From Phytophthora quininea (taxonomy: Eukaryota; Oomycota; Peronosporomycetes; Peronosporales; Peronosporaceae), in assembly GCA_011947345.1 (NCBI GenBank), contig JAAVTG010000552.1:1-64000 (forward strand): 64,000 bases of DNA, read 5' to 3'. Below the pieces are notes generated by a model that was given only the letters and a program-made list of their open reading frames with translations, was not told the origin of the DNA and ran no database searches. Each line of letters begins with the position of its first letter. The stretch's first letter is position 1. Positions 33,528-43,979 of this stretch are shown here, in pieces. The position numbers were made by a program, and so were the translations under genes.

Positions 33528-35210
33528 ATGGCGGCGCCAGCGAAGACCGACGGCAAGGGCAAGAAGACCTTCAACGGCAACAAGCCCTACAACGGCAAGA
33601 AGCGACCGGCTGAAGATGGCAAGAAGTCGTTCATGGACCAGAAGCTGGCCAAGAAGCAGCGCAAGATGCAGCGGCCGCACTACGAGATGGTTACCCGCGC
33701 CAAGCAGATTTGGAACATCATCCGCGAGCGTGACGTGGACAAGAACAAGCGTGCCACGCTGGTGGATGAGCTGTATACGCTGGTCAAGGGTAAGATCTAC
33801 GACGTGGCGGCCAAGCACGATGCCTCGCGCGTCATCCAGTCGCTCATGCAGCACGGCAAGCCCGAGCACCGCTCGCAGATCGTCCTGGAGATGAAAGAGC
33901 ACCTGATCGAGCTCGCCAAGATGCAGTACGGCTGCTTCCTAGTACAGAAGATGATCCGCTACGGCAGTGTGGCCGACCGCGCTGCCATCGTCAAGTGCCT
34001 GACGGGCAACGTGGTGCAGGTGGGCACCCACAACATCGCTGCGAATGTGCTCGAGTACGCGCAGGAGTATTTGAAGCCGTCGCAGCTGACGGCACTAAAG
34101 CTGGAGTTCTATGGACGTGAGTTCGCCTACTTTCAAGCAGAGAACAAACGCAACCTTGCGGACATCCTGGCGGCACACCCGGAGAAGAAGACCGAGGTGC
34201 TCAAGCACTTGAGCAAGATTTTGAACCGAATGGTGGACAAGCAGCTTTTGGGACTAGCCTTCGTGCAGTCGCTTCTGTGGGAGTACATGTCCAACGCGGA
34301 CCACGACGAGGTGATGCAGATGGTGGCCAACGTGCGTGACGCTTCTCTCGCCTTGCTGGCTACGCGCAATGGTGCTCGTGTTGTGAACAAGTGCGTTTCG
34401 CTTGGCGCCGCTAAGGACCGAAAGCGGATCATCAAGGCGTTGAAGGATAAGGTGCTGGAGGCTTGCAACCATCCCAGTGGATACCTTGTCATTATGCGCA
34501 TCCTGGACGTGGTGGATGACTCAGTTCTAGTGCAGAAATCCATTCTTGCCGAGGTGAATGATGAACTTCTTTCCGTGGCGATGCACCCGAGCGGACGCAA
34601 GATTCTGCTGCAGTTGTTGTCCCCACTGAACAAGAAGTACCTCTCTGCAGATGACCTGCAGCTGCTGGAGCCTCCCATGCTTCCATCGCCGGAGGACCCT
34701 TCTGTCCAGGTGGTCAACTACAAGAAGGACCCAGATGCTCGTCGCGAGGAATTGCTGAAGGGACTGTTGCCGAAGCTAGAGGAAATGTGTGTGGAGAATG
34801 CCGCTGCCTTGATGCGTTCGAAGGAAGGCCGCGACGTCATCGTCGAGGTTGCGAAGCGTAGCGACTGCAGCGAACTAGGAAAGAGTGTGGCGGCTGCCGC
34901 ACTGGCAGAGCCAAGCGAGGAGGAGGAGGAGCCTCTGTACACTGACGCCAATGGCCACTACGCGCTGCGTCGTTTGATCAAGGAGACCAAGATGGCGCCG
35001 TCTCTGCTTGATGCTGTCGCAGACCAGCTCCCCGCGTGGGCATCAACTAACCGCGGCTCCTTTGTGGTGCTTTCGTTCCTGGAAGCGGAGCATGCCCCCA
35101 AGAACGCTGCTAGCGTGGTAAAGAAGGCTCTGAAGCCGGCGATGAAGGACCTGAAGAAGCTCGTGGACTCGCAGAAGGGCACTAAGTTACTTCTCGAGAA
35201 GCTCCAATAG
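33528..35210 (+). CDS. PUM3: Pumilio-like nucleolar protein PUM3/Puf-A (Puf6 type)
   Basis: This is a single exon with an intact frame. I chose ATG 33528 (MAAPAKTDGKGKK, in a purine-rich context) because the frame upstream has only a GTG. The basic, Lys/Asn/Gly-rich N-terminus suits a nucleolar RNA-binding protein. PUF repeats follow (KHDASRVIQSLMQHG; YGCFLVQKMIRYGS; TRNGARVVNKCVSLG; HPSGYLVIMRILDVVDD), then the CPL region with HPSGRKILLQLLSP and DANGHYALRRLIKE. It ends GTKLLLEKLQ. Relatives bind structured RNA and DNA and act in 60S ribosome biogenesis (yeast Puf6). Length (561 aa) is close to the family. It is divergent from IFT140 with a 191 bp shared upstream region. Confidence 0.92.
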   Translation: MAAPAKTDGKGKKTFNGNKPYNGKKRPAEDGKKSFMDQKLAKKQRKMQRPHYEMVTRAKQIWNIIRERDVDKNKRATLVDELYTLVKGKIYDVAAKHDASRVIQSLMQHGKPEHRSQIVLEMKEHLIELAKMQYGCFLVQKMIRYGSVADRAAIVKCLTGNVVQVGTHNIAANVLEYAQEYLKPSQLTALKLEFYGREFAYFQAENKRNLADILAAHPEKKTEVLKHLSKILNRMVDKQLLGLAFVQSLLWEYMSNADHDEVMQMVANVRDASLALLATRNGARVVNKCVSLGAAKDRKRIIKALKDKVLEACNHPSGYLVIMRILDVVDDSVLVQKSILAEVNDELLSVAMHPSGRKILLQLLSPLNKKYLSADDLQLLEPPMLPSPEDPSVQVVNYKKDPDARREELLKGLLPKLEEMCVENAAALMRSKEGRDVIVEVAKRSDCSELGKSVAAAALAEPSEEEEEPLYTDANGHYALRRLIKETKMAPSLLDAVADQLPAWASTNRGSFVVLSFLEAEHAPKNAASVVKKALKPAMKDLKKLVDSQKGTKLLLEKLQ

Positions 35211-36000
35211 AGAGGAGGTTGCTCGAGCTTTTATAGATCTAACCCTTTTTGTTGTTGCTGTCGATCGTTTCCTATCCAGCAATTGCTCGAAGCATGCTCG
35301 GCATTCGGTCGACGCTGACAACACCTCGCATTGGAGATCGTTTCGAACCAAAACCGCACGTGCCTCTGGCTAGCAGATTCCGGGTACTAGCGATCGCATT
35401 CGGCGATCTGCTTAGAGATTCAAGCCGAGAATGCTCATTTGCTCTGGAAATCTGCGCAGAAAATAGGAATAGTACACGTCCAGCTCGGAGAAACACAAAC
35501 GGGGCTGGGCGACATCCCTCCTCCATAGACGAGGCGCGCCAGCGCCAAGCATTCAAACCGGGCCAAACTCAGCCCGTTCCCGCAGCGTCACGGCGTGGCA
35601 GGGAGAGGCCCCCGCCAAAGCCGAAAGCGTGGGGGCATGGTAGGGCGACTAACTTACTATCTTTTGGCCGAGCGCAGCGAGCCGCCGAGCCGCGCTACGC
35701 TTGGCTCGTCACTTTTGTGCAAAAACCTGTGTGAAATTAATAATGCATTATTGCGACAAATGGGAGGTCAGCCACCATAGTTTTTAGGTGTAAGTGATGG
35801 GCTGTGTATTTCTCCTGCTGCGCCTGTGTTTTACCTGTTCTGTCGAATCTGTGCTTCCCAGCATTGGCGCAAGGTCAATGCGCTAGAGCCGGGGCGTCAA
35901 ATCTGGATTGGTCGATAAACCGCCACCCCTAACCTCTTCAAGATGCGATATAAGCAGTATCGAATCTCCGATTCAAAAAAGAATACAGCAGCGTTTCACT
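35211..36000. other. Intergenic region, no supported gene
   Basis: Between the PUM3 stop and the HSF start lies about 790 bp. It holds short forward frames that begin at non-ATG codons or have Arg/Pro-rich, low-complexity translations, with no recognised motif. A GC-rich palindrome-like patch around 35670-35710 (gagcgcagcgagccgccgag) might form a hairpin. I see no tRNA or other RNA gene. Confidence 0.5.
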
Positions 36001-36789
36001 ATGGGACCCGAGCCGGCTTCCGCCGCCAGTCTCATTTCCGATCTGGCTGTCCAGCGCGCAAGTGCATTGCTCTTCTCCGTCATGAACGTCCGCGATCTGC
36101 TCAGCTGCGACATCGAGGCCCCCGTGTGCCCGCCGTCGCCCGCCACCTCGGTCGCCAGCAGCACGAGCAGTGCCGCGTCCGAGGCCCCCAAGCGCGGCTG
36201 GGTGGCGCCTTTTTGCTGCACCTGCACCAGATGCTGCGCCGCGAGAACCCCAAGGTCATCCGCTGGGCTGAGGACGGCCTGGCCTTCCAGATCCTGGACA
36301 AGGAGGCGCTGACCAACCAGATCCTGCCCAAATACTTCAAGAACAAAACTTCTCGAGCTTCCAGCGCCAGCTCAACTACTTTGGCTTCCGCAAGTGGAGC
36401 AAGGCGCGCGCGCCCTTCCCCACCTACAGCCGCGAGCACTTTACGCGCGACAACTACAGCGAGATGTCGCTGGTCAAGCGCCAAAGCAAAAGTCCCGCAA
36501 GCGCAAAGCTTCGGTCGCCGTGGAGCCGCAGCCTGCCAAGCGGGCCGCCGTTGTGCCGATGGCCAGCGCCGCCGCCGTCAATGACAAGTGCAAGCCGATC
36601 CTGCCCCGGCTGGAGGCGGTGCGCGCGGCCTCCCCGCCCATGCACCCGATCTCGACGGACATGCCCGTGCTCTCGCCCGCCCGCAAGATGACCGGCGGCT
36701 TCAAGCTGCCGTCGATCCGCGAGCTGTCGCTAGCCGGCGCGCAGCCCTTCTCGGCCATCGGCCCCATCCGCCCGCGGCTCATGGCCTAG
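36001..36789 (+). CDS. Heat-shock-factor-type transcription factor
   Basis: The start MGPEPASAASLIS (ATG 36001) leads through a Ser/Pro-rich stretch to an HSF DNA-binding domain: FLLHLHQMLRRENPKVIRWA, then KYFKNKNFSSFQRQLNYFGF and RKWSKARAPFPTYSREHFTR, the winged helix that recognises nGAAn repeats. The family is expanded in oomycetes. No clear heptad-repeat trimerisation region follows. The tail has a basic SRKRKASV nuclear-localisation candidate and ends GPIRPRLMA. Three frame breaks (near 36215, 36340 and 36490) each vanish if one base is added to a TTTTT, AAAA or AAAA run, so the gene is probably intact. Length about 262 aa, short for an HSF. Confidence 0.88.
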
Positions 36790-37678
36790 GTCGAGCAGCA
36801 ATGATTTATGTGGCAGTCTAGCAGTGTCAACCTTATTTATATGAAATCGAGCAACGTTCATCTCTCCACTCCTTGTTTGCTTGGACTCTTGAATCGTGCT
36901 TCTTGCTTGTGAGAAGACCTCATCCCCGTTCAGTCAAACACGACTCGATGCACACCGAAATGATTGAAGACAGAGATTGAAGACGACAGTGGACGTATGC
37001 AGAAGGAGCAGCATGCCCGCACGAGATCCAACCAAACGAGCTGCAGCACCGGTAGACGTCCGCTGAGTCTGCCGATTTTGTGCAAGCAAGCTGGGCCGAA
37101 AATGATGACAGTCTCAATGAGTATGATGACGAGGTTCATGTGCTTTTGGCAGGAGGTATTATCCAAATGAACCGCAAACACATTCGAGCGATGGAATTCA
37201 TCAATGCTAGACTAGCATTGCTAGTACGTCTTACCGCGTGCAACAAGAAGGCCATGTCCATCGATTGAAGGCAGAACTCGGTCCAACCGCGTCCACCGCC
37301 ACGTTGACAATGCTGCCTCGCGCGCGTCTGAGAGACTCCTTGCCTCGGAAGTCTCTCATATCGTCAGCACTCGCCGCCGCCCTCCATTGGCAGCTCGGCA
37401 ACAGCCGGGCCCGCACGTATCGCGCTCGCCGCCCGTGACAGGCACGACCAAGCAACAACAAGTTGCCGTGCGCACAACGTGGCTCTCCCAGGCTTTGCGC
37501 AATCGTTTCTGTGCACTTTCTACTAGTCACTACAGCGAGGGATCCCCGCTTCAGTGACCACTAACAGCCACATGCTTGGTTCCGATTTCCAAGGGTTCTA
37601 CAAATTCTAACGGTCACTTCAAGTTTTGCCTCGACGGCAGCAGAGCTTCCGTGCCCAGTCGTTTCCCATCGCCCCAGC
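36790..37678. other. Intergenic region, no supported gene
   Basis: About 890 bp lie between the HSF stop and the C69 peptidase start. Frames on both strands are short, with poor starts and no motif. It probably contains the HSF 3' end and the promoter of the peptidase gene. I see no RNA gene or repeat. Confidence 0.5.
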
Positions 37679-39644
37679 ATGGCGGCTCGCTCGCTGCTGC
37701 TCCTGTCGACGACTGGGCTGCTCGCCGCCGCCCACGCCTGCACCATGATCGCCGTGGGGCGCCACGCCACCGCCGACGGGTCCACGCTGGTCGCGCACAC
37801 AGACGACGCCGGCTTCGGCGCTGCCGATCTGCGCGTGGTGCGCGTTCCGGCCCAGGACCACGCGGACGGTGCCATGCGCCACGTGTACAACCCGAATCCA
37901 GGCTACCCGCGGCTTGTGACAACGCAGAGAGGCGCCGAGTACGAGCCCAAAGACGAGACGGAGACGCTCATGACGCCGCTGGGCGAGATCCCGCAGGTGC
38001 CGCACACGTACGCGTACTTTGACCAGGACTACGGATTCATGAACGAGGTGCAGCTCGGCATCGCCGAGAGCACGTGCGGCGCCAGAACGGTGGGCTGGCC
38101 CAAGGACGCTGGCGAGCACGGCTACAACGTCTTCGGCATTGCCGAGCTGACCAAAGTGGCGCTGGAGCGCTGCGACTCGGCACGCTGCGCGATCAAGACC
38201 ATGGGCGACCTGGCGGTGCAGCACGGGTTCTTCAGTGAAGACAGCGGCGACCCGGCAAACCCAGGATACGTAAGCTCGGCAGAAGGACTCGGCATTACCG
38301 ACCGCTACGGAGAAGTCTGGGTCTTCCACGTGCTCACGGGCCCCAAGAATGCCAGTGCTGTTTGGGCTGCGCAGCGTCTGAAAGACACGGACGTGACGGT
38401 CATGGCCAATGGCTTTGTTATTCGCGAGATGGATCTGAACGACCCGGAGCGCTTCCTGGCGTCCGACAATGTCTCTCGTTCGCTGAGGAGATGGGATGGT
38501 ATGACCCGACTCTCGGCAAGCCGTTCGACTTCACCGCCGCGTACGCGTCGCCCACGCCCGATCCCATTCGCGCGTTGTACGTGGGTCGTCGCATGTGGCG
38601 AGTGTTTGACTTGGTGGCTCCGTCGTTGCAGTTGGACCCCGGCTTGGTCAATACCCAGAGTTCCCGACGTACCCGTTCTCGGTGCAGCCAGACAACTACC
38701 TCGATGTGGAGGACATTACCAAAATACTGCGTGACTATTTCCAAGGCACGCCTTACGATACGAGCAAAGGTCTCGCTGCGGGACCGTTCGGCAACCCCAT
38801 GCGCTGGGGAGGCGATGAGAAGGGTGTTGTTGGAGGTTGGGAGCGCCCCATTTCAATGTACCGCACAGTCTACAGCTTCGTGCTTCAAGTCCGTGGACAC
38901 CTTCCCGACGATGTCGGTGGTGTAGCCTGGTACGCGCAGAGCTCGCCACATGCTTCGGTTTACGTCCCATTCTCGTGTGGACAGCAAGAAGTGCCCAAGT
39001 CTTACGTTCTTGGAAAGGAAAGCGAGTTTGCGCCTGGCTCAGCTTGGTGGGCTTTCAGCTTTGTGAACAATTGGAGCATGATTCGCTTTGACGCTATCAG
39101 TAAAGATATCCGGGCTCGAATCTCTCAGCTGCAGAGGATGCTGTTCGAAGCGAGGAATGCCATAGAGAAACACGTTGACAGCGACTCGCTTTCACCAGCT
39201 GATAAGCGGCGGTATCTCCAGGAACAGTCGATCAAGCTGGCGTCTCATGTTGTTGACGAGTGGTGGGCTTTTGCGTGGAAGTTGGTTGGTAAATTCACCG
39301 ACGGATACATCACTACTGGAGAAGCCCCCGAGGAAATGGAAATGCCGGGCTATCCGGCGTGGTGGCTCAAGGTGAGCGATTTCTCCAAGTGGCCAGGCAA
39401 AACGCTGGTACCCCCGCAAGTGGCCTCTCTACAGAAACAACTCGAGACGTTCCAAAGCCGCCAGAATGTTGACACACAAGTTGCGAGCCGACAGTCAGCT
39501 TGGGGCGACTCAGTGATGACCTCGATGATGGGACCAATTGCTCAATTAAGCCTCGGGGCCGTGGTAGGCGCTATCGTGGGAGCATGTGCTGTATGGTTTG
39601 CAAATGAACGCCAGCGCCGCTCTGCGTACCAGACCATTGTGTAG
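37679..39644 (+). CDS. Secreted/anchored peptidase family C69 (dipeptidase-type Ntn hydrolase)
   Basis: A 20-residue signal peptide (RSLLLLSTTGLLAAAHA) is directly followed by CTMIAVGRHATADGST. In C69 this Cys becomes the N-terminal nucleophile after processing. Family blocks follow: AESTCGARTVGW, NVFGIAELTKVALER, SSAEGLGITDRYGEVWVFHV, then RPISMYRTVYSFVLQVR and VAWYAQSSPHASVYVPF. A hydrophobic helix near the C-terminus (QLSLGAVVGAIVGACAVWF) with a short basic tail suggests a type I surface or vacuolar anchor. Family members cleave dipeptides. Frame breaks near 38490 and 38655 (the second is at a GG that reads well as GGG) look technical. Preference for substrate is unknown. Confidence 0.88.
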
Positions 39645-39830
39645 GCAATTGTAAATGCGTAAGTATCGTCTTGGTATTGATCCTGGTGATGGCGACGAAT
39701 GATCAAGAAGCGAGTAATTATGAGCTGCGCCAAGCTTCCTACGATTGAGATAGTTCTGGCGGTCTATGACGTCGAGAGAGCGTTGAGTTATACGCCGCCT
39801 GCCCATAATCGACGATACAATGCTCGTCAT

Positions 39831-41641
39831 CTAATACCTCTTGTGCGGTTCCTTGTAGTTTCTCTTTGCCACAGGACTCGTGGAGCGTTTACGTCGGTCA
39901 CCACGCCCTTCACGCTTGGCGTCATTCCGAGGAGTTCGGCTGCTATTGAATGCTCGGCCATCGCGGGAAAGGCTGTCCTCACCACCAAACGTTCGCCACG
40001 AACTTCCCCCAGTCGCTCCTTGGCGTTCAGGTCTCACTGTGCGTCTATCGCCACGAGCGTCGCTTTTGAACCTCCCTAGCTCACCTGCTGGACCCTTTTG
40101 CTTCGAGCGAGGCACCTTGGTTGCGACTGTAAGACCAGGCGTATTCATCAGGCCCATCGCTCTCAGCGTCTTCTTCTGCAACGGCGGCACTTCTTGCAGA
40201 CCGATGAGTTTGCTGTAGAGAGCTCCAGTTTCCACGAGCTTCGTTTTGTTCATACCTAAACGCTTGAGATTCGAGTTGTAGAAACCCAGGAATGCAGCGT
40301 ACGCCTTCTCCGCCGATTGCTCGAGTTCACTACCCGGGCGAAGCTTGGCAAGAGTACGCGTGGTTCGGTAGTTGTGCTTGTCAAGTTGGGGCTGTTGCTC
40401 CAGCTCTGCGAGTGGCAAGTCCGCAAGGTCGCGCAGCATCGCCTTCTCGAAGTCGGCCAACACTAACACGCCTCGGCCTTCCATGCCTGCGCGCGCGGTC
40501 CGACCAAGTCGGTGGATATACTGGTCCCGGTCAGTAAGACCAACCTGGAGCACAAGAGACACATCCGGGTAGTCGACGCCACGTGCCGACACATCCGACG
40601 AAAACATGACGACTTTCTTGCCTTTGCGGAAGGCATCAGCAGCCTTGGTTCTTGCGGATTGGCTCTTCCGCGAATGCATCTCGAGGACATTCGAGAAGCC
40701 TGCAGCCTGGAACAGCTGAGCCATGAACTGCGCCGACCGTGCCGTTGGCAAAAACACAATCACCTTGTATTGGAGCAGCTTCATGTGGTCTTCGAGCACA
40801 CCTTCAATCACAGGGATGACGTCCTGGAGATCACACACCGTGTATTCCTGCACCGCTTGCGTATTGGTCTGCTGATCATCGTCATCAATCGTGTCCACAA
40901 GTGCAAAGTCATCCCGCAGTGCGATGTTCTTGAGCTCATCTGTCGCGGCAGGCAACGTCGCGCTGAAGAGCAGTGTCTGCCGTTCCGTCGGCAAATGGCT
41001 AATGATCCGTAGTAGATCCGGGCGGAAACCCATGTCCAGCAAGCGGTCCGCTTCATCCAACACTAGAATCTGGAGATCCTCCAGCTTTTGTCGGATGCGC
41101 CCGCTGTTGTCTGCCAAATGAGCCTGCAGTCTGCCAGGCGTCGACACCAATACGTCGATAGACCCAGGCTGCGTGAGCTCTTTGATGTCCTTATTCACCG
41201 AACTGCCTCCTACAAAGCACGCTGTGCGTAGTCCGTGGGCGTCCGTAAGCTTGAAGGATTCCACCGCAATCTGCTGAGCCAGTTCGCGTGTGGGGAGATG
41301 ACGAGCGTCGAGATCTTGGACTGCGCAGACTTGGGGCTCTTGAGCATGCGCTCCAGTGCCGGTAGCAGGAATGCGATGGTTTTGCCATTGCCCGTCTTGC
41401 CCTTGGCCAGCACGTCGCGGCCCTGCAGCACCAGCGGTAGCGTCTCCTTCTGCACGTGGGTCAGGAACTCGTAGCCCATAACGTCGGTCAGCACGTCCTT
41501 GGACGACTGGCTGATGGGCAGCGACGCGAACGAGACCTCCGACAGGTGGCTGGCCGAGCTGTGCCAGGACAAGGCAGTGCAGTGGAAGCCGTGGCGACTG
41601 GGACGCACGCGCAGCGACGAGGACAGTCGAGACGTCCACAT
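39831..41641 (-). CDS. DEAD-box RNA helicase, probably mitochondrial (MSS116-like)
   Basis: ATG 41641 begins an Arg/Ser-rich N-terminus ([20 protein letters not shown]) that looks like a mitochondrial transit peptide. All DEAD-box motifs are present: Q-region [96 protein letters not shown] and [15 protein letters not shown]. The tail is basic with GDRR/RRKR patches. One frame break near 41288, in a CCCC run at the SPTREL motif, is repaired by one extra C. It is closely related to the helicase gene at 43980-45744 on the same strand, a likely duplicate with a different N-terminus and tail. Confidence 0.92.
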
Positions 41642-41978
41642 GATGGAACAGTTGCCGTTGCTGCAGTGATCAATCGTGCGGCTGGCGCTGATTGGAGCAA
41701 AACGAGGTTGCTATTTGTATCCATGGACTAAAATGAGTTCGGGCAGTCTTTCGCGATCGTTTTATACTTAGCGGAGTATGCGTCTCATGAAGCCAAGTAC
41801 TTATTTGGTCGGCAATACTTTATCCAAGTTTAATTTAAGGGTCGAAAAGCCGTTACGCGGTATTTTGGTATCATGCCGTGGGCTTTTTGGTGCAAGGATG
41901 TCGTCAGGTCGATTGACGCATTCGACAATCCTCCCAGACTCCGTCAAGCGGAGACACTCGCACCGAACAGCAGACGAG

Positions 41979-42845
41979 ATGGGCTGTCTTACGTGCTGCG
42001 AGTACTGGCCGCGTCTTTGACGCTGGTGGCCACCTCCGAAGCAATGATCGTCAAGCTCCAGGGACGCGAGGAGGAGTGCTTCCACGAGTACGTGCGCACG
42101 AAGCGCACGGCCTTCATGAAGATCGGCGTGCTCGAGTCCACGGGCAGCTATGACGTGCGGCTGAAGGCGTTCGGCCCGTTCCCAGAGTATCCAGAGGGCG
42201 AGCAGGTCGACAAAAGCTTCTTCGACCAGGTGGTGGTGACCCCGCGCGACGAGCACAGCCAGAACGTCGAGCACAGCGGCTTCAACTTTGACTCGGAGCA
42301 CCGCGGCGGCTGGTACCGCTTTTGCCTCGACAACTCGCACGACGGCAACTCTAAGAAGTCAGTGGAGTGGTACACGAGCTTCGATCTGTCGAACGAGCAG
42401 GATCTGGGCGAGGAGGACAAGCTGGACGAGCAGACCCGACAAGGTTAGTCTAATGTTTCTATTCCACCGAGAAGATTGCAATTTGCTGACGTGAAACTCT
42501 TGTGTGTTGATGACAGAACACATTGAAGGTGTCAAGACGTCTCTCGAGCGATTGCAGACGCTGCTCAAGCTGATTCGCAACGAGCAGGACTACCACCGCG
42601 CACGGGTACACCGTCACGTTCAGAGTAAGTTCCGAGCTTTTGAGTCGCATGCTTGTCGTTGAAACGCCATCTAACGGTTTGATTGGCATTGCTTTTTTGC
42701 AGCACTCGAGAGCAGCAAGTCCCGCGTGATCTGGTATACGGTGATTGAGCTGGGTGTACTGGGCTCCTTGTACGGAGCTCAGTCCTTCCTGCTGCACAAG
42801 TGGTTCAGCGACCGCGGTTTTATTGCTAAGCGCCAGTGGGCCTAG
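41979..42845 (+). CDS. p24/TMED (emp24/gp25L) cargo receptor
   Basis: This is a GOLD-domain protein of COPI/COPII vesicles. The ATG at 41979 gives a classic signal peptide (M-G-LSYVLRVLAASLTLVATSEA) only if the GGG after ATG is GGGG; otherwise the open frame starts at 41873 with a long, unlikely leader. The GOLD domain (EECFHEYVRTKRTAFMKIGV; RGGWYRFCLDNSHDG) holds the two Cys of the family. Introns at about 42446-42516 and 42626-42702 precede a coiled coil (EHIEGVKTSLERLQTLLKLI) and a C-terminal helix (VIWYTVIELGVLGSLYGAQS) with a short cytosolic tail (FSDRGFIAKRQWA). The tail lacks an obvious C-terminal KKxx or FF-type pair. Confidence 0.88.
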
Positions 42846-42926
42846 ACGGACATCTGACCTGCCCAGAACGTAATAGGGAGAATGAAATGTCGATAGATCC
42901 ACTCAAGTTCGCGTCTTGTTCTATTG

Positions 42927-43931
42927 CTATTGCTCCATGCTCTCGACAGCGTTTTGATCGTCGACTTGGGAAAGATCCTCTAGCTCGTGAATAATCTGCT
43001 CGCACCGACTTTGGAGTCCTTCTGCATTGCCAGCAGCAGACACCTCGACTTGAAACGATCCCACCGTCTCTCCTCTCTTCACAGCCAGATAAAACACCAC
43101 ACCATCGTTCTGCTGATCGTACTGCACGAAGCGATATCGCCCCACGTCTGCCGTCATAACTCCGTCCAGCGGACTGAGCTGCAGCACTTCTCTCACTCTC
43201 TCAAGAGCCACCTTGTCAGACACTGCCGATGTCTCCGATACTCCTCTTACGCCTTCATTTCTAACCGGTTCAAACTGCCCTTGCTGGAAGAAGAGCAGTC
43301 GGAAGTCCGTCTGCTTGCTGAGTGGCTGGTGAGTACCAGGGCTGGCGAACGCCAGCTCAATCACGCCCGAGATTGGTGCAACCGCATTCTGCAGCGACGC
43401 TTGGAACTCGTGGCGCTCACCGACACCCAGCGACTCTATTGCAGCAGAGAAGAAGCTCGTCTCGGCGTCTCTGAGCTTCACACTGAGCGTCGCCTGCGTC
43501 ACCAGAATCTGCGAGCGGTTCTCCACCGAAACCAGCAGCTGATCGCGGCCGTCGTACTTGCTAGACACGACCAGGCTCTGCAGCAGCGCCCCTCCATCAC
43601 GTCGTTCATCATCTGCATCACCTGCGCGCTCTGTGACAAACTCTGCCCCACGCGCTCGAACACGGACGCGAACGACTGCTGCAGGCCGCCCGCATAGTTC
43701 TCCAGCATCGCTGCCATCTCGTCCATCGTGAACGACGAAATGGTGCCGTCTTTTGACTGCACTGCTGCAAAAGGGAAACACGTTCTGGTCAACCGACTCA
43801 TCCTTCGTTGCAATAAGTTACTGGTTCTAATGATGAGGAAGTCGCCTGGCGTTCTACTACGGACGGAAATGCAGCGGTCAAAGTCCAGCTCCGCTTTGAT
43901 CGCTACTACTGACGTCCAAACGCTTGGGCAT
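42927..43931 (-). CDS. Unassigned protein with a beta-sandwich-like C-terminus
   Basis: A short first exon (ATG 43931, MPKRLD, then KAELDFDRCISVRSRTPGDF after a small frame change) is joined through an intron at about 43778-43835 to a segment with helix FTMDEMAAMLENYAGGLQQS and SVFERVGQSLSQSAQVMQMM. The rest is rich in beta-strands (LLVSVENRSQILVTQATLSV; ERHEFQASLQNAVAPISGVI; GRYRFVQYDQQNDGVVFYLA), like appendage or Ig-type folds. A break near 43590 in GGGG is repaired by one G. There is no enzyme signature and I do not recognise the family. It sits between two paralogous helicases, tail-to-tail with the p24 gene. Confidence 0.6.
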
Positions 43932-43979
43932 TTTTCAACGGAAGTGAGCTGGCGTCTCGGTTCCAAGCAACGTGCAGAC

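Noticed and set aside
35660..35715. Possible hairpin or tRNA-like element in the PUM3-HSF gap
   Set aside because: No cloverleaf, anticodon arm or box A/B pattern could be built; only a GC-rich inverted patch.
36101..36484. Long reverse and alternative-frame ORFs over the HSF gene
   Set aside because: They come from high GC and the three frame breaks in the HSF coding sequence.
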